A DNA stretch of 64,000 nt, taken from contig NZ_JRKO01000010.1 of assembly GCF_000763885.1 (NCBI RefSeq), positions 44,767-108,766 on the forward strand, in the 5' to 3' direction. This DNA comes from Paracoccus versutus (GTDB lineage Bacteria > Pseudomonadota > Alphaproteobacteria > Rhodobacterales > Rhodobacteraceae). The notes under the pieces were generated by a model, which made no database searches, had not been told where the DNA came from, and saw only the letters and a list, made by a program, of their open reading frames with translations. The position numbers and the translations under genes were made by a program. Positions 26,297 through 35,084 of this stretch are shown here, piece after piece; position 1 is the stretch's first letter; the number at the start of each line of letters is the position of its first letter.

Positions 26297-27261
26297 TGGA
26301 GCAGGCGCCGATCCTGACCATCACGCTGAACCCGGCGCTGGACGTGACCACGGGCGTGCGGCAGGTGGTGCCCGACATCAAGCTGCGCTGCGAAGCGCCG
26401 CGCTTTGATCCGGGCGGCGGCGGCATCAACGTCAGCCGCGCGATCCGCGCCATGGGCGGCGACAGCACGGCGCTGGTCGCGCTTGGCGGCGCCACCGGGC
26501 AGCGCATCGCCGAACTGCTGGCGGAAACCGGCGTCCCGCTGATGACCCTGCCCGCACCGGGCGAGACGCGGCAGTCCCTGACCGTGGACGACCGCACCAT
26601 CCGCCAGCAATACCGCTTTGTCATGCCCGGCCCGGAATGGTCCGCGGCCGATGTCGAGGCCGCGCTGGAGGCCGCCGCCGACGCCGCCAAGCCCGGCGCG
26701 CTGGTGGTGCTGTCCGGCTCGAACCCGCCGGGCGTGCCGGCGGGCTTTGCCGCGCTTCTGGCCGAGCGGCTGCGCGGGACCGGCGCGCGGCTGGTCGTGG
26801 ACACCTCGGGGCCGGCGCTGGCCGAGGTCGCCGCCGCCACCGACCGCCGGGTCGAGATCCTGCGCATGGACGACGAAGAGGCCGCGGGCCTGGCCGGCCA
26901 TCCCCTGCCCTATCGCGCCGACACCGCGGGTTTCGCGGCCAGCCTCGTCGCCTCGGGGGCGGCGCATGGGGTGATCGTGGCGCGCGGCCGCGACGGCAAT
27001 ATCATCGCCACCGACCAGGGCATCTGGCATGCCGAGGCCGCGCGGGTGCAGGTGGTCAGCAAGGTCGGCGCCGGCGACAGCTTCCTTGCCGGCTTCACCC
27101 TGGGCCATGCCCGCGGCTGGCCGGTCGGCGAGGCGCTGGGGCTGGCGGCGGCCGCCGCCTCGGCCGCAGTGCAGACGCCGGCCACCGAGCTGTGCCGGGG
27201 CGAGGATGTCGAGCGGCTGTTCGCCGCCCGCGTGGTGACGCAGATGCGGGGGCCGCGCTAG
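26293..27261 (+). CDS. pfkB: PfkB-family 6-phosphofructokinase (Pfk-2 type)
   Basis: Ribokinase-family sugar-phosphate kinase. The 322-residue product shows PGGGGINVSRAIRAMGG near the N-terminus, QYRFVMPGPEW in the middle, and the ATP-binding and catalytic-base motif GAGDSFLAGF near residue 258. The pattern of LRCEAPRFDPGGGGINVSRAI plus QYRFVMPG is closer to E. coli Pfk-2 than to 1-phosphofructokinase, although the latter or a tagatose-6-phosphate kinase is an alternative. Start is ATG overlapping the upstream stop (ATGA), with a second ATG one codon on. Its stop overlaps the stop of the converging phosphatase gene. Confidence 0.88.
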   Translation: MMEQAPILTITLNPALDVTTGVRQVVPDIKLRCEAPRFDPGGGGINVSRAIRAMGGDSTALVALGGATGQRIAELLAETGVPLMTLPAPGETRQSLTVDDRTIRQQYRFVMPGPEWSAADVEAALEAAADAAKPGALVVLSGSNPPGVPAGFAALLAERLRGTGARLVVDTSGPALAEVAAATDRRVEILRMDDEEAAGLAGHPLPYRADTAGFAASLVASGAAHGVIVARGRDGNIIATDQGIWHAEAARVQVVSKVGAGDSFLAGFTLGHARGWPVGEALGLAAAAASAAVQTPATELCRGEDVERLFAARVVTQMRGPR

Positions 27262-27776
27262 CCGCGGCCGTCCATGCGCACGAAGTCCAGCACGCTGCCC
27301 TGCGCCGGGGCCAGTTCCGACCAGTCGTCGATCTGGAAATCGACGACCAGCGTCGCCGCCGTCGGATAGCGGCGGAAATCCGGGTCCAGCGGCGCGCGCG
27401 CCGGCAGCATGCCGGCAAATTCTGCGATGCCGGGATTGTGGCCGATCATCATCACCGTCGGCGCCGAGGCGCTGCGCAGGATCTCCAGCATCTTTTCGGG
27501 CGCGGCGTGGTAAAGGCCGGGCTCGTATCGGATATGCGGCCGCACCTCCAGCGGGGCCATGGCGATGCCGGCCCAGGTCTCGCGCGTGCGCTCGGCGGTC
27601 GAGCACAGCACTTCCTCGGGCTCGTAGCCGCGGCTGGCCAGCCAGTCGCCCAGCTCGCGGGCCGAGCGGCGGCCGCGCGCATTCAGCGGCCGATCATGGT
27701 CGGGCTGCGCCGGATCGTCCCAGGACGATTTCGCATGGCGGGTCAGGATCAGACGGCAGTGCCCGAGTGGAGTCAT
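27258..27776 (-). CDS. SixA-like histidine phosphatase family protein
   Basis: A 172-residue cytoplasmic phosphohistidine phosphatase-like protein. The family motif R-H appears as LILTRHAKSSWDDP with the phospho-accepting histidine, and the second catalytic histidine lies in VMMIGHNPGIAEF. The size and the RHAKSSW string place it with SixA, which dephosphorylates histidine phosphotransfer domains or the nitrogen-PTS protein NPr in E. coli. A target here could be the PTS-Ntr chain, because ptsP is encoded in this window, but that is conjecture. It ends within the last codons of pfkB and lies 107 bases after argB. Confidence 0.85.
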   Translation of the reverse strand: MTPLGHCRLILTRHAKSSWDDPAQPDHDRPLNARGRRSARELGDWLASRGYEPEEVLCSTAERTRETWAGIAMAPLEVRPHIRYEPGLYHAAPEKMLEILRSASAPTVMMIGHNPGIAEFAGMLPARAPLDPDFRRYPTAATLVVDFQIDDWSELAPAQGSVLDFVRMDGRG

Positions 27777-27883
27777 CGAATTGCCTTTTCGGCCATGCGG
27801 TTAAGATTACGCGACGTCGCCGAGCCTGCCATAGCTTCCGCGGGGCGGGCAAGCCTTCTCTTTGGGGCGCAACGTCGCGCCGC

Positions 27884-28783
27884 TCACAGGCCGCTGTCGC
27901 CCTGGCGCAAGCCGCGCGGCTTGACCCGCGGCTCGGTCGAGCGGATCAGCGAGCCGGCGCCATGTTCGGTGAACAGCTCCAGCAGGCAGGCATTGGGCAC
28001 CCGCCCGTCCAGAATCACCACGGCCCGCACCCCTTCCTCCAGCGCCTTCAGCGCCGTTTCGGTCTTGGGGATCATGCCGCCGGCGATGGTGCCCTCGGCG
28101 ATCATCGCCCGCACCTGGTCGGGATGCATGGCCGTCACCACCTCGCCCGAGGCGTCCTTGACCCCCGAGACATCGGTCAGCAGCAGCAGCCGGTCGGCCT
28201 TGAGCGCGCCGGCGATCGCGCCCGCGGCGGTGTCGCCGTTGACGTTGAAGGTCTCGTTATCCTCCATCCCTGTCGCCACCGGGGCGATGACCGGGATCAG
28301 CCCGGCGTTGTAGAGGTCGCGGATGATCTGCACGTTCATCTCGACCGGGCGGCCGACGAAGCCCAACTCCGGGTCGTCCGGCTCGCAGACCATCAGGTCG
28401 TCGTCCTTGCCGGAAATCCCCACCGCGCGGCCGCCGGCATCGTTGATCGCCTGCACGATGCGCTTGTTGACCAGGCCCGACAGCACCATCTCGACCACCT
28501 CGACGGTTTCGCGGGTGGTGACGCGCTTGCCGCGCACGAAGCGGCTTTCGATGCCCAGCCGGCCCAGCAGGTCGTTGATCATCGGCCCGCCGCCGTGGCA
28601 GACGACCGGATGGATGCCCACCTGCCGCATCAGCACGATGTCGCGGGCGAACTCTGCCATCGCCTCGTCGTCGCCCATGGCATTGCCGCCGAACTTCACC
28701 ACCACCACCGCGCCCGAATACCGCTGCATATAGGGCAGCGCTTCCGAAAGAGTGCGGGCGGTGGCGATCCAGTCACGGTTCAT
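27884..28783 (-). CDS. argB: Acetylglutamate kinase
   Basis: Phosphorylates N-acetyl-L-glutamate, the second step of arginine biosynthesis. The amino-acid-kinase fold is complete: [10 protein letters not shown] at the N-terminus, the substrate loop [16 protein letters not shown], and the C-terminal [11 protein letters not shown] and [14 protein letters not shown]. An N-terminal helix ([19 protein letters not shown]) is the type that mediates hexamer formation and arginine inhibition in other bacteria. I chose the start MNRDWIA because GAGAAAG lies at good spacing; an ATG at 28798 would add five residues. Last gene but one of the yidC-MOSC-engB-argB run. Confidence 0.95.
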   Translation of the reverse strand: MNRDWIATARTLSEALPYMQRYSGAVVVVKFGGNAMGDDEAMAEFARDIVLMRQVGIHPVVCHGGGPMINDLLGRLGIESRFVRGKRVTTRETVEVVEMVLSGLVNKRIVQAINDAGGRAVGISGKDDDLMVCEPDDPELGFVGRPVEMNVQIIRDLYNAGLIPVIAPVATGMEDNETFNVNGDTAAGAIAGALKADRLLLLTDVSGVKDASGEVVTAMHPDQVRAMIAEGTIAGGMIPKTETALKALEEGVRAVVILDGRVPNACLLELFTEHGAGSLIRSTEPRVKPRGLRQGDSGL

Positions 28784-28844
28784 GTTCTGCTTTCTCATCA
28801 GGGGCCCCTGTTCGTCGCACCCGACCCTAGGACGCGGGCGCCGA

Positions 28845-29495
28845 TCAGTCCAGAGCGGCTATGATGGCGCGCAAGGTGGCGATGCCCTGCCCCTTGTCCG
28901 AGCTTGTGATCACAAGTTCGGGATAGGCGGCGGGGTGCTTTTGCAGCGCCTCCTGCACCTGCGCGACCGTCGCCTCCATGGCCTGCGCACCGATCTTGTC
29001 GGCCTTGGTCAGCACCACCTGGAAGGGCACGGCCGAGCGGTCGAGCAGCTTCATGATCTCATGGTCCACGTCCTTCACGCCATGGCGCGAATCGATCAGC
29101 GCAAAGGCGCGGCGCAGGGTCGGCCGGCCGGCCAAGTAGTTCTTCAGCAGCGCCTGCCATTTCGCCACCACCGCGACCGGGGCCTTGGCAAAGCCATAGC
29201 CCGGCAGGTCCACCAGATAGGCTTGCTCGCCCAGGGTGAAATAGTTGATCTCTTGCGTGCGGCCCGGCGTGTTCGAGGCGCGGGCCAGGCCGTTGCGGCC
29301 GGTCAGAGCGTTGATCAGGCTGGACTTTCCGACATTCGAGCGGCCAGCGAAGCAGACCTCGGGCCGGTCGGCGGGCGGCAGCCCGTCCATGGCGACGACG
29401 CCCTTCAGGAAATCGACCGGCCCGGCAAACAACTTGCGCGCCGCCTCGGCGGTTTCTGCATCGGGCTCGGGGGCGATGGGAAAGGCAACCTTCAT
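28845..29495 (-). CDS. engB: Ribosome biogenesis GTP-binding protein EngB (YihA/YsxC)
   Basis: Essential GTPase of 50S subunit assembly. The 216-residue product has the G1 loop [11 protein letters not shown] near residue 51, the G2 threonine in [13 protein letters not shown]3 DLPGYG, and G4 TKAD. The start [11 protein letters not shown] overlaps the stop of the MOSC gene (ATGA). The conserved order yidC-MOSC-engB-argB on one strand is typical of Rhodobacteraceae. Confidence 0.96.
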   Translation of the reverse strand: MKVAFPIAPEPDAETAEAARKLFAGPVDFLKGVVAMDGLPPADRPEVCFAGRSNVGKSSLINALTGRNGLARASNTPGRTQEINYFTLGEQAYLVDLPGYGFAKAPVAVVAKWQALLKNYLAGRPTLRRAFALIDSRHGVKDVDHEIMKLLDRSAVPFQVVLTKADKIGAQAMEATVAQVQEALQKHPAAYPELVITSSDKGQGIATLRAIIAALD

Positions 29496-30250
29496 GCGCG
29501 CACCTCGTCACCCAGGGCAATGTCGCCGCCGGTCACCACCTCGGCATAGATGCCGAAATCGCGATGGCCGAACTGGGCCTCCAGCGCCTCGGGCATGTCG
29601 ATGTCGATGCGGCTGGTCGTCGGGTCGGCGCTGGTCGCCGGGCAGCGGCCGATGGTCTCGGTCACGCGCAGCTCGACCCCGCCCAGGGTCAGCACATGGC
29701 CGATCAGCTCGCGCTCGGCATAGGGCGCCCAGCCCTCGAGCCACAGGTTCCCGCGCCAGCGCTCGATGCCAAGGGGCTGGCCCAGCCGCCCTTCCAGATC
29801 GGCAAGGCTCGACAGCGACAGGATCGAGATCCAGGGCTGGCTCACGTCGGTCCAGCCGGTCGGGCCGCGCACCAGCCGCGTCGGCGCCGGCTTGTCCTGG
29901 GGCCAGAGCGGGCGCACCCATTCGACCAGCCGCGGCCCCTCGGCCTCGGGGTCGAAGTCCAGGTCGGGCAGGTCGGGATGGGTCAGGCGGATGCGGCCGC
30001 CTTCCGCCCCCTCGCCCCAGCCGCCGCAAACGGCCTGCAGCCCGGCCGAGGCCGCGCCGCGCAGGAAGCAGGATTTCGGCAGCCAACGCTGCGGCACCGC
30101 GCCGGCGTGACGCTCGCCCCCTTCGGTCAGCAGCGCCCAGAGCCGGTCGCCCGGCAGGCGCCGCGCCGCATCCAGCCGGGTGCGGGGCAGATCCTCGCCG
30201 CCGATCGCCTTGATCGGGTGCCGGCGTATCCGGGCGACGCGGGCGGTCAT
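29492..30250 (-). CDS. MOSC domain-containing protein (YcbX/mARC-like)
   Basis: A 252-residue cytoplasmic protein with an N-terminal beta-barrel part (ARIRRHPIKAIGGEDLPRTRL) and a C-terminal MOSC domain including WRGNLWLEGWAPYAERELIG and the conserved cysteine in TIGRCPATSADP. In related YcbX and mARC proteins this cysteine ligates the molybdenum cofactor for N-hydroxylated base reduction; no ferredoxin domain is fused here. The moaC-moeA pair elsewhere in the window would supply the cofactor. Its start overlaps the yidC stop and its stop overlaps the engB start. Confidence 0.88.
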   Translation of the reverse strand: MTARVARIRRHPIKAIGGEDLPRTRLDAARRLPGDRLWALLTEGGERHAGAVPQRWLPKSCFLRGAASAGLQAVCGGWGEGAEGGRIRLTHPDLPDLDFDPEAEGPRLVEWVRPLWPQDKPAPTRLVRGPTGWTDVSQPWISILSLSSLADLEGRLGQPLGIERWRGNLWLEGWAPYAERELIGHVLTLGGVELRVTETIGRCPATSADPTTSRIDIDMPEALEAQFGHRDFGIYAEVVTGGDIALGDEVRA

Positions 30251-32154
30251 TTGCCGCCCTTGTCCCCGCCCTTGTCCCCAGCCTTGGCCCGCGACGGCAG
30301 GCTGGAGCGGATATTGCCGAAGAAGTCGGGCCGGTGGCCGTGCATCGACATGATGGTGTATTGCTGGATGATGGTGATGGTGTTGTTGGTGATCCAGTAC
30401 AGCACCAGCCCCGAGGCAAAGCCGCCCAGCATGAACATGAACACCCAGGGCATCCAGGCGAAGATCATCTTCTGCGCCGGATCGGTCGGGGCCGGGTTCA
30501 GCTTCTGCTGCATCCACATCGAGATGCCCAGCAAAATCGCCAGCACCGGCAGGGTGAAGCTGTGCAGGAAGCTGCCCTGGCCCGGCGCCGCCCAGGGCAA
30601 CAGGCCGAACAGGTTCCACAGGCTGGACGGGTCGGGCGCGGCAAGGTCGCGGATCCAGCCGATCCAGGGCGCGTGGCGCAGCTCGATGGTGACGAAGATC
30701 ACCTTGTAGAGCGCAAAGAAGATCGGGATCTGCAGCAGCACCGGCAGGCAGCCCGCGGCGGGGTTCACCTTTTCGCGCTTGTAAAGCTCCATCACCTCTT
30801 TCTGGAACTTCATGCGGTCGTCGCCGGTGCGCTGCTTGACGGCCTCCATCTCGGGCTGGAGTTCCTTCATCTTGGCCATCGAGATGTAGGACTTGCGCGC
30901 CAGCGGAAAGACCAGCAGCTTCAGCACGAAGGTCAGCGCGATGATCGCCCAGCCCATGTTGCCGATCATGCCGTGCAGCCAGTGCAGCAGGCGGAAGATC
31001 GGCTTGGTCAGGAAATAGAACCAGCCCCAGTCGATCGAATCGACGAAACGGTCGATGCCGGGGGCTTCCTGGTAGCCGTTGATGACCTCCCAGACCTTGG
31101 CGCCGGCGAACAGATAGCTCGCGCTGGTGGCGGTCGCGCCGGGGGCGACGGTCTGCACCGGCATCCGCGCCTCGGTCTGGTAGATGTCGGCGCCGGGGGC
31201 GTATTTCACCACCGCGGTAAAGGACTGGCCGGGCGCAGGCGCCAGCGTGGTCATCCAGTACTTGTCGGTAAAGCCGATCCAGCCGTTTTCCTGCACCTCG
31301 ATCAGCTGCGCCGGCCCCTCGCCCGGCAGCGGGTCGAGCTTGGCCATGTCCTTGTATTTTTCTTCCAGCAGCTTGCCGTCGGTCATCCCGACCGCGCCCT
31401 CGTGCAGGACGAAGAAGTTCTGGGTGTCGGGCTTGCCGTGGCGCGCGAGGATGCCATAGGGCGCCGCCGAGAAGGGGGCGGCCGCAGTATTTTCCAGCGT
31501 CTGGGTCACGGTGAACAGGAACTTGTCGTCCAGCTCATAGGTGCGGCGGAAGATCTGGCCGGCGCCATTGTCCCAGCGCAGCGTGACCGGCTGGCCGGGG
31601 GCCAGGGTCGAGCCGGATTCGACCTCCCACACCGTGGCCGGGCCGGGGACCAGGGCGGGATCGGTGCCGGCGGCCGGCATCCAGCCATAGACCGCGTAAT
31701 AGGGTTTCTGCACCGCGACCTCGGCATTGCCGCCCGGCGCGACCGGGCTGCCTTCGGCCCGCACGGTGGTCTGCGCGGTGGGCGACAACAGGCGGACAAA
31801 GGGCGAGCGGGGATCCAGCGTCTCGTGATAGCCGGTCAGTTCCAGGTCGTCGACGCGGCCGCCCGCCAGCGAGATCGTGCCCGCGAGCGAGGGGGATTCG
31901 ATCCTGACCCGCCCGGCATTGGCGGAAGGGTCGCTGCTCGTTGCCGCGGCTTCCAGTTCCGGCGCCGCGCCCTGCGGCACCGCGCCGGGCGTCGCGGGGG
32001 CTCCGGTCTCGGGCTGGGCCGCGCCTTGGGTGCTGGCCGGCACCGTATCCTGCGCGGGCGGCACCGGCTCGGGGGCGAAGAAGATCGACCAGACGAGCAT
32101 GACGAGGGCGGAAAGCACCATCGCCAGGATGAGGTTGCGGTTGTTGTCTTGCAT
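30247..32154 (-). CDS. yidC: Membrane protein insertase YidC
   Basis: Inserts and folds inner-membrane proteins alone or with SecYEG. The 635-residue product has an uncleaved first helix (NLILAMVLSALVMLVWSIFF), a proline-rich linker, a large periplasmic domain to about residue 375, and the conserved five-helix core with SYISMAKMKELQPEMEAVKQ, the hydrophilic-groove region and FFALYKVIFVTIELRHAPW. The C-terminus is basic. The start MQDNNRN is used; in-frame codons further upstream lie in non-coding sequence. It belongs to the rpmH-rnpA-yidD-yidC constellation, here interrupted upstream. Confidence 0.97.
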   Translation of the reverse strand: MQDNNRNLILAMVLSALVMLVWSIFFAPEPVPPAQDTVPASTQGAAQPETGAPATPGAVPQGAAPELEAAATSSDPSANAGRVRIESPSLAGTISLAGGRVDDLELTGYHETLDPRSPFVRLLSPTAQTTVRAEGSPVAPGGNAEVAVQKPYYAVYGWMPAAGTDPALVPGPATVWEVESGSTLAPGQPVTLRWDNGAGQIFRRTYELDDKFLFTVTQTLENTAAAPFSAAPYGILARHGKPDTQNFFVLHEGAVGMTDGKLLEEKYKDMAKLDPLPGEGPAQLIEVQENGWIGFTDKYWMTTLAPAPGQSFTAVVKYAPGADIYQTEARMPVQTVAPGATATSASYLFAGAKVWEVINGYQEAPGIDRFVDSIDWGWFYFLTKPIFRLLHWLHGMIGNMGWAIIALTFVLKLLVFPLARKSYISMAKMKELQPEMEAVKQRTGDDRMKFQKEVMELYKREKVNPAAGCLPVLLQIPIFFALYKVIFVTIELRHAPWIGWIRDLAAPDPSSLWNLFGLLPWAAPGQGSFLHSFTLPVLAILLGISMWMQQKLNPAPTDPAQKMIFAWMPWVFMFMLGGFASGLVLYWITNNTITIIQQYTIMSMHGHRPDFFGNIRSSLPSRAKAGDKGGDKGGK

Positions 32155-32561
32155 GCCGGACCAGCCCTTCGTCGTCACCCAGTCTGAGGGTTCGGGCCGC
32201 TTCAACAGAAGCGACCGGCAAAGGTCAAGGGAATTTGCCCGAAAACCGGGTCGGTTTCCATCCCGACGCAACGCCCCGCCTGTCCCGACCCCCTATTCGA
32301 CTCGGCCCGTCCGGTCTGTCCGTCCGGCCCCTGGCTTGCCGGGCCGCCGCCAAGGCGCGTCCTGTCGCCCAGGCGCATGCCGCAAGCAGGGGGGCGAAGC
32401 TTGCCGGCGTGAAGCCGCCCTTCGGCTCCCGGCCAGCGAGGCGCATGCCGCGCGCGGGCGAAGCTTGCCAGTCCCGCACGAGGCGGGGCGGTCAGATGGC
32501 GTTCGGCGCATGCCGCGGGCAGGGCGAAGCTTGCCCCCGGCAGCACGACCGCCCCCGGCCT
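32155..32561. other. Repeat-bearing gap between the GGDEF-EAL gene and yidC
   Basis: No gene is recognisable in these 407 bases. The half nearest the GGDEF-EAL gene holds three copies of a short GC-rich repeat (listed separately). The yidC promoter or a processing site probably lies in the remainder. Confidence 0.6.
32372..32535. repeat. Three imperfect direct repeats with GCATGC and AAGCTT cores
   Basis: Copies lie at 32372-32405, 32440-32469 and 32505-32535. Each begins GGCGCATGCCGC, has a variable centre of a few bases, and ends GGGCGAAGCTTGCC. Spacing between starts is 68 and 65 bases, and the intervening sequences are unrelated. Each copy contains two six-base palindromes. No similar copy was seen elsewhere in the window. 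Confidence 0.85.
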
Positions 32562-33866
32562 TCATGCCTTGCGGCGCAGCTCGAAGGGCGCGGGCAGCGC
32601 ATGGTCGCGATCCAGCAGGAAATCGTCCACCGCCGATGCGTCCAGCGGCAGCGCCACCGCCGGTCCCTGCACCGCGTTGAAGCCGATCTGGGCCAGGAAG
32701 GCGTTCTCTTCCTGCGTGGCCACCCCGTCGGCGACGGTCGCCAGGCCCAGGTGTTCCGCCAGGGCCAGGATGGCCAGGATCATGCGTTGCTGGTCGGCAC
32801 GCAGGTCGCAGCCGGCGATGAACTCGCGCCCGATCCGCACCCGGCCGATGCCGAAGCGGCGCAGGTCGTCCAGGCCGGCGCTGCCGGTGCCGAACCCGCC
32901 CAGGGCCAGCGAACAGCCCGCGGCGATCAGGCGCTGCAGGCTGGCGGTCACCGGCATGCGGCCGCCGCCGCGGCCGATCGGCTCGCTCACCTCGATTTCC
33001 AGCCGCTGCGGGGCCAGGTCGTTGCGGTCCAGTTCCCACAGGATCGTGTCGGCGATGGCGGCATCGCCCAGCATGCGGTCGGACAGCGGCAGGGACAGCA
33101 GCGGCACCGGCCTGCCCAGACGATCCCAGCCGCGCAGGCCGGCGAAAGCCTGGCGCAGCAGCTCGGCCACGACCTGCCCCAGCACCGCGTCGTCGAGCCG
33201 AGGCGCCACCTCGGCCAGATCGCAGCCCTCGCCATCGTCCATCCTCATCCGCGGCAAGGCCCGCAGCGCCCGGACCTGCCCGGTGTCGCAGCAAAGCTGG
33301 GGCTGGAACAGCACCCCCACCCGGTCGAGCGCCGAGACCGCCAGCCCGCCCGGCTCGGCCTGCGCCCCCGTCTCGACGAAGCGGATCTGGCCCGCGGCCG
33401 AAAACGGGCTCAGCCCCTGCAGGGCCATGCGGCCATGGGCGTAAAGCGCCGCAGCCTCCTGCCGGCCGGTCTCGTCGCTGACGATGGCGGCGTTCATCAC
33501 CGGACAGATGCGCAGGTCCGGCAACACGATCCCCTCCGCGCAGATGGCCTGCAGCCGCGCCAGCAGGCCCGGCACCGCCTGCTGACGGCCGATGGCGAAT
33601 AGCCCCAGGATCTCGCCACAGCCCTGGCTGCGGCCCTGCGGCAAAAGCCGCAGCTCCGCCACCAGCCGCAGCAAGAGCCTGTCCAGCATCTGCTCCAGCA
33701 GGGCGGGGCCGATGCTGGCGCGCAGCATCTCGACATTCTCGACCCGCAGCACCAGCGCGAGCCGGGTTCTGCACTGCGCCGCACCCTGCCCCCTGACCAG
33801 CCTTGCCAGCCCCGAGGCAGCCCCAGCGATTCCGTAAGCCATTGCCTGATCCGAATCTTGTTGCAC
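32562..33866 (-). CDS. Degenerate GGDEF-EAL domain protein, probably catalytically inactive
   Basis: A 434-residue soluble protein. Residues 30-165 resemble a GGDEF domain without a GGDEF motif (GLFAIGR is at the corresponding place). Residues 185-420 align with an EAL domain, but its catalytic residues are replaced: the EAL motif reads RAL (201-203), DDFGTG reads GGFGTG (323-328), the K-I-D motif reads R-I-G (344-346), and AEGVE reads ADGVA. Some structural positions persist (FQPQLCCDTG, LEIEVSE, QG near 400). It may bind cyclic di-GMP, another ligand or a protein instead of hydrolysing. It lies 36 bases after ttcA on the same strand. A second ATG exists eight codons in. Confidence 0.8.
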   Translation of the reverse strand: MQQDSDQAMAYGIAGAASGLARLVRGQGAAQCRTRLALVLRVENVEMLRASIGPALLEQMLDRLLLRLVAELRLLPQGRSQGCGEILGLFAIGRQQAVPGLLARLQAICAEGIVLPDLRICPVMNAAIVSDETGRQEAAALYAHGRMALQGLSPFSAAGQIRFVETGAQAEPGGLAVSALDRVGVLFQPQLCCDTGQVRALRALPRMRMDDGEGCDLAEVAPRLDDAVLGQVVAELLRQAFAGLRGWDRLGRPVPLLSLPLSDRMLGDAAIADTILWELDRNDLAPQRLEIEVSEPIGRGGGRMPVTASLQRLIAAGCSLALGGFGTGSAGLDDLRRFGIGRVRIGREFIAGCDLRADQQRMILAILALAEHLGLATVADGVATQEENAFLAQIGFNAVQGPAVALPLDASAVDDFLLDRDHALPAPFELRRKA

Positions 33867-33902
33867 GGATCGCAGCCTAGGCCGACGAAGCTTTTCGTTC
33901 CG

Positions 33903-34796
33903 TTAATGTTCGCGCAGGATCGGCACGTCTTTTTCGCTAAAATCCGACATATCCGGTATCAGCGACGTGAAATCGAATAGCTTGGGGTCCGGCAGATGCG
34001 AGGGGCGCACGTTCATCAGCGCCCGGAACATGACCTGGCGCCGGCCGGGCGCGCGCGTTTCCCATTCGTCCAGCAGCTTCTTGACCTGCATGCGCTGCAA
34101 GCCCTCCTGGCTGCCGCAAAGGTCGCAGGGAATCACCGGATAGTTCATCGCTCGGGCGAAGCGGTCGCAATCGGCCTCGGCCACGAAGGCCAGCGGGCGC
34201 AACACGTTCAGGTCGCCTTCCTCGTTCAGCAGCTTGGGCGGCATCGAGGCCAGCCTGCCGCCGTGGAACAGGTTCATGAAGAAGGTTTCCAGGATGTCGT
34301 CGCGGTGATGGCCCAGCACCACGGCCTGGCAGCCCTCTTCGCGGGCGATGCGATAGAGATTGCCGCGCCGCAGCCGCGAACACAGGCTGCAATAGGTCCG
34401 GCCCGCGGGCACCTTTTCCTTCACGATGGAATAGGTGTCCTGGTATTCGATGCGATGCGGCACGCCGCGCTCGGTCAGGAACTGCGGCAGCACCGTCGCC
34501 GGAAAGCCCGGCTGGCCCTGGTCGAGGTTGCAGGCCAGCAGTTCGACCGGCAGCAAGCCGCGCCATTTCAACTCGTGCAGCACGGCCAGCAGCGTATAGC
34601 TGTCCTTGCCGCCCGACAGGCAGACCAGCCAGCGGTCGCCGGGGCGGATCATGTCATAGGTCTCGATCGCGGCGCGGGTCTCACGCACCAGGCGCTTGCG
34701 CAGCTTGCGGAACTCGGTCGAGCCGGGCGCGCCGCGAAACAGCGGATGGATCTCCTCCGCCTCATGGTCCTGGGTTTCGCCGGTCTCGTCCCGCAT
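33903..34796 (-). CDS. ttcA: tRNA 2-thiocytidine(32) synthetase TtcA
   Basis: ATP- and iron-sulfur-dependent enzyme that thiolates cytidine 32 in certain tRNAs. The 297-residue product has the PP-loop SGGKDS at 61-66 and the CxxC pairs Cys136/Cys139 ([12 protein letters not shown]) and Cys224/Cys227 (PCDLCGSQE), which supply the cluster ligands. The [22 protein letters not shown] segment is typical of TtcA. It is 45 bases downstream of yidD and 36 upstream of the GGDEF-EAL gene. The C-terminal tail of about 30 residues continues beyond the core. Confidence 0.95.
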   Translation of the reverse strand: MRDETGETQDHEAEEIHPLFRGAPGSTEFRKLRKRLVRETRAAIETYDMIRPGDRWLVCLSGGKDSYTLLAVLHELKWRGLLPVELLACNLDQGQPGFPATVLPQFLTERGVPHRIEYQDTYSIVKEKVPAGRTYCSLCSRLRRGNLYRIAREEGCQAVVLGHHRDDILETFFMNLFHGGRLASMPPKLLNEEGDLNVLRPLAFVAEADCDRFARAMNYPVIPCDLCGSQEGLQRMQVKKLLDEWETRAPGRRQVMFRALMNVRPSHLPDPKLFDFTSLIPDMSDFSEKDVPILREH

Positions 34797-34841
34797 CTGT
34801 CGATCCTTGTCGCGCCCTTGCGCCCTGATGAAAGCGCCGCC

Positions 34842-35084
34842 TCAGTCCTGCGGCGTCGTCTCGCTGCCCGGCACCGGGTCGAAGCCATGCCCGCCCCAGG
34901 GATGGCAACGGCAGACCCGTCGGGCCGCCAGCCAGCCACCCTTGGCCGCGCCATGCCGCTCGAGCGCCTCGAGCGCATAGGCCGAGCAGGTCGGCTGGAA
35001 GCGGCAGCCATGCCCGACCCAGGGGCTGGCCACCAGCCGATAGGCCCGCACCGGCAGCGCCAGAAGATGCGCCAGCGGGGTCAC
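34842..35084 (-). CDS. yidD: Membrane protein insertion efficiency factor YidD
   Basis: Small inner-membrane-associated protein that aids YidC-dependent insertion. The 80 residues include the family core LVASPWVGHGCRFQPTCSAYALEAL with its conserved cysteine and the second cysteine pair in VCRCHPWGGHGFDPVP. The start overlaps the rnpA stop by four bases (ATGA). In most relatives yidC follows directly; here ttcA and the GGDEF-EAL gene intervene. Confidence 0.95.
   Translation of the reverse strand: MTPLAHLLALPVRAYRLVASPWVGHGCRFQPTCSAYALEALERHGAAKGGWLAARRVCRCHPWGGHGFDPVPGSETTPQD

Noticed and set aside
32372..32535. CRISPR array suggested by three regularly spaced repeats
   Set aside because: Only three copies exist, the repeats differ inside their centres and in length, and no cas gene or leader is nearby.
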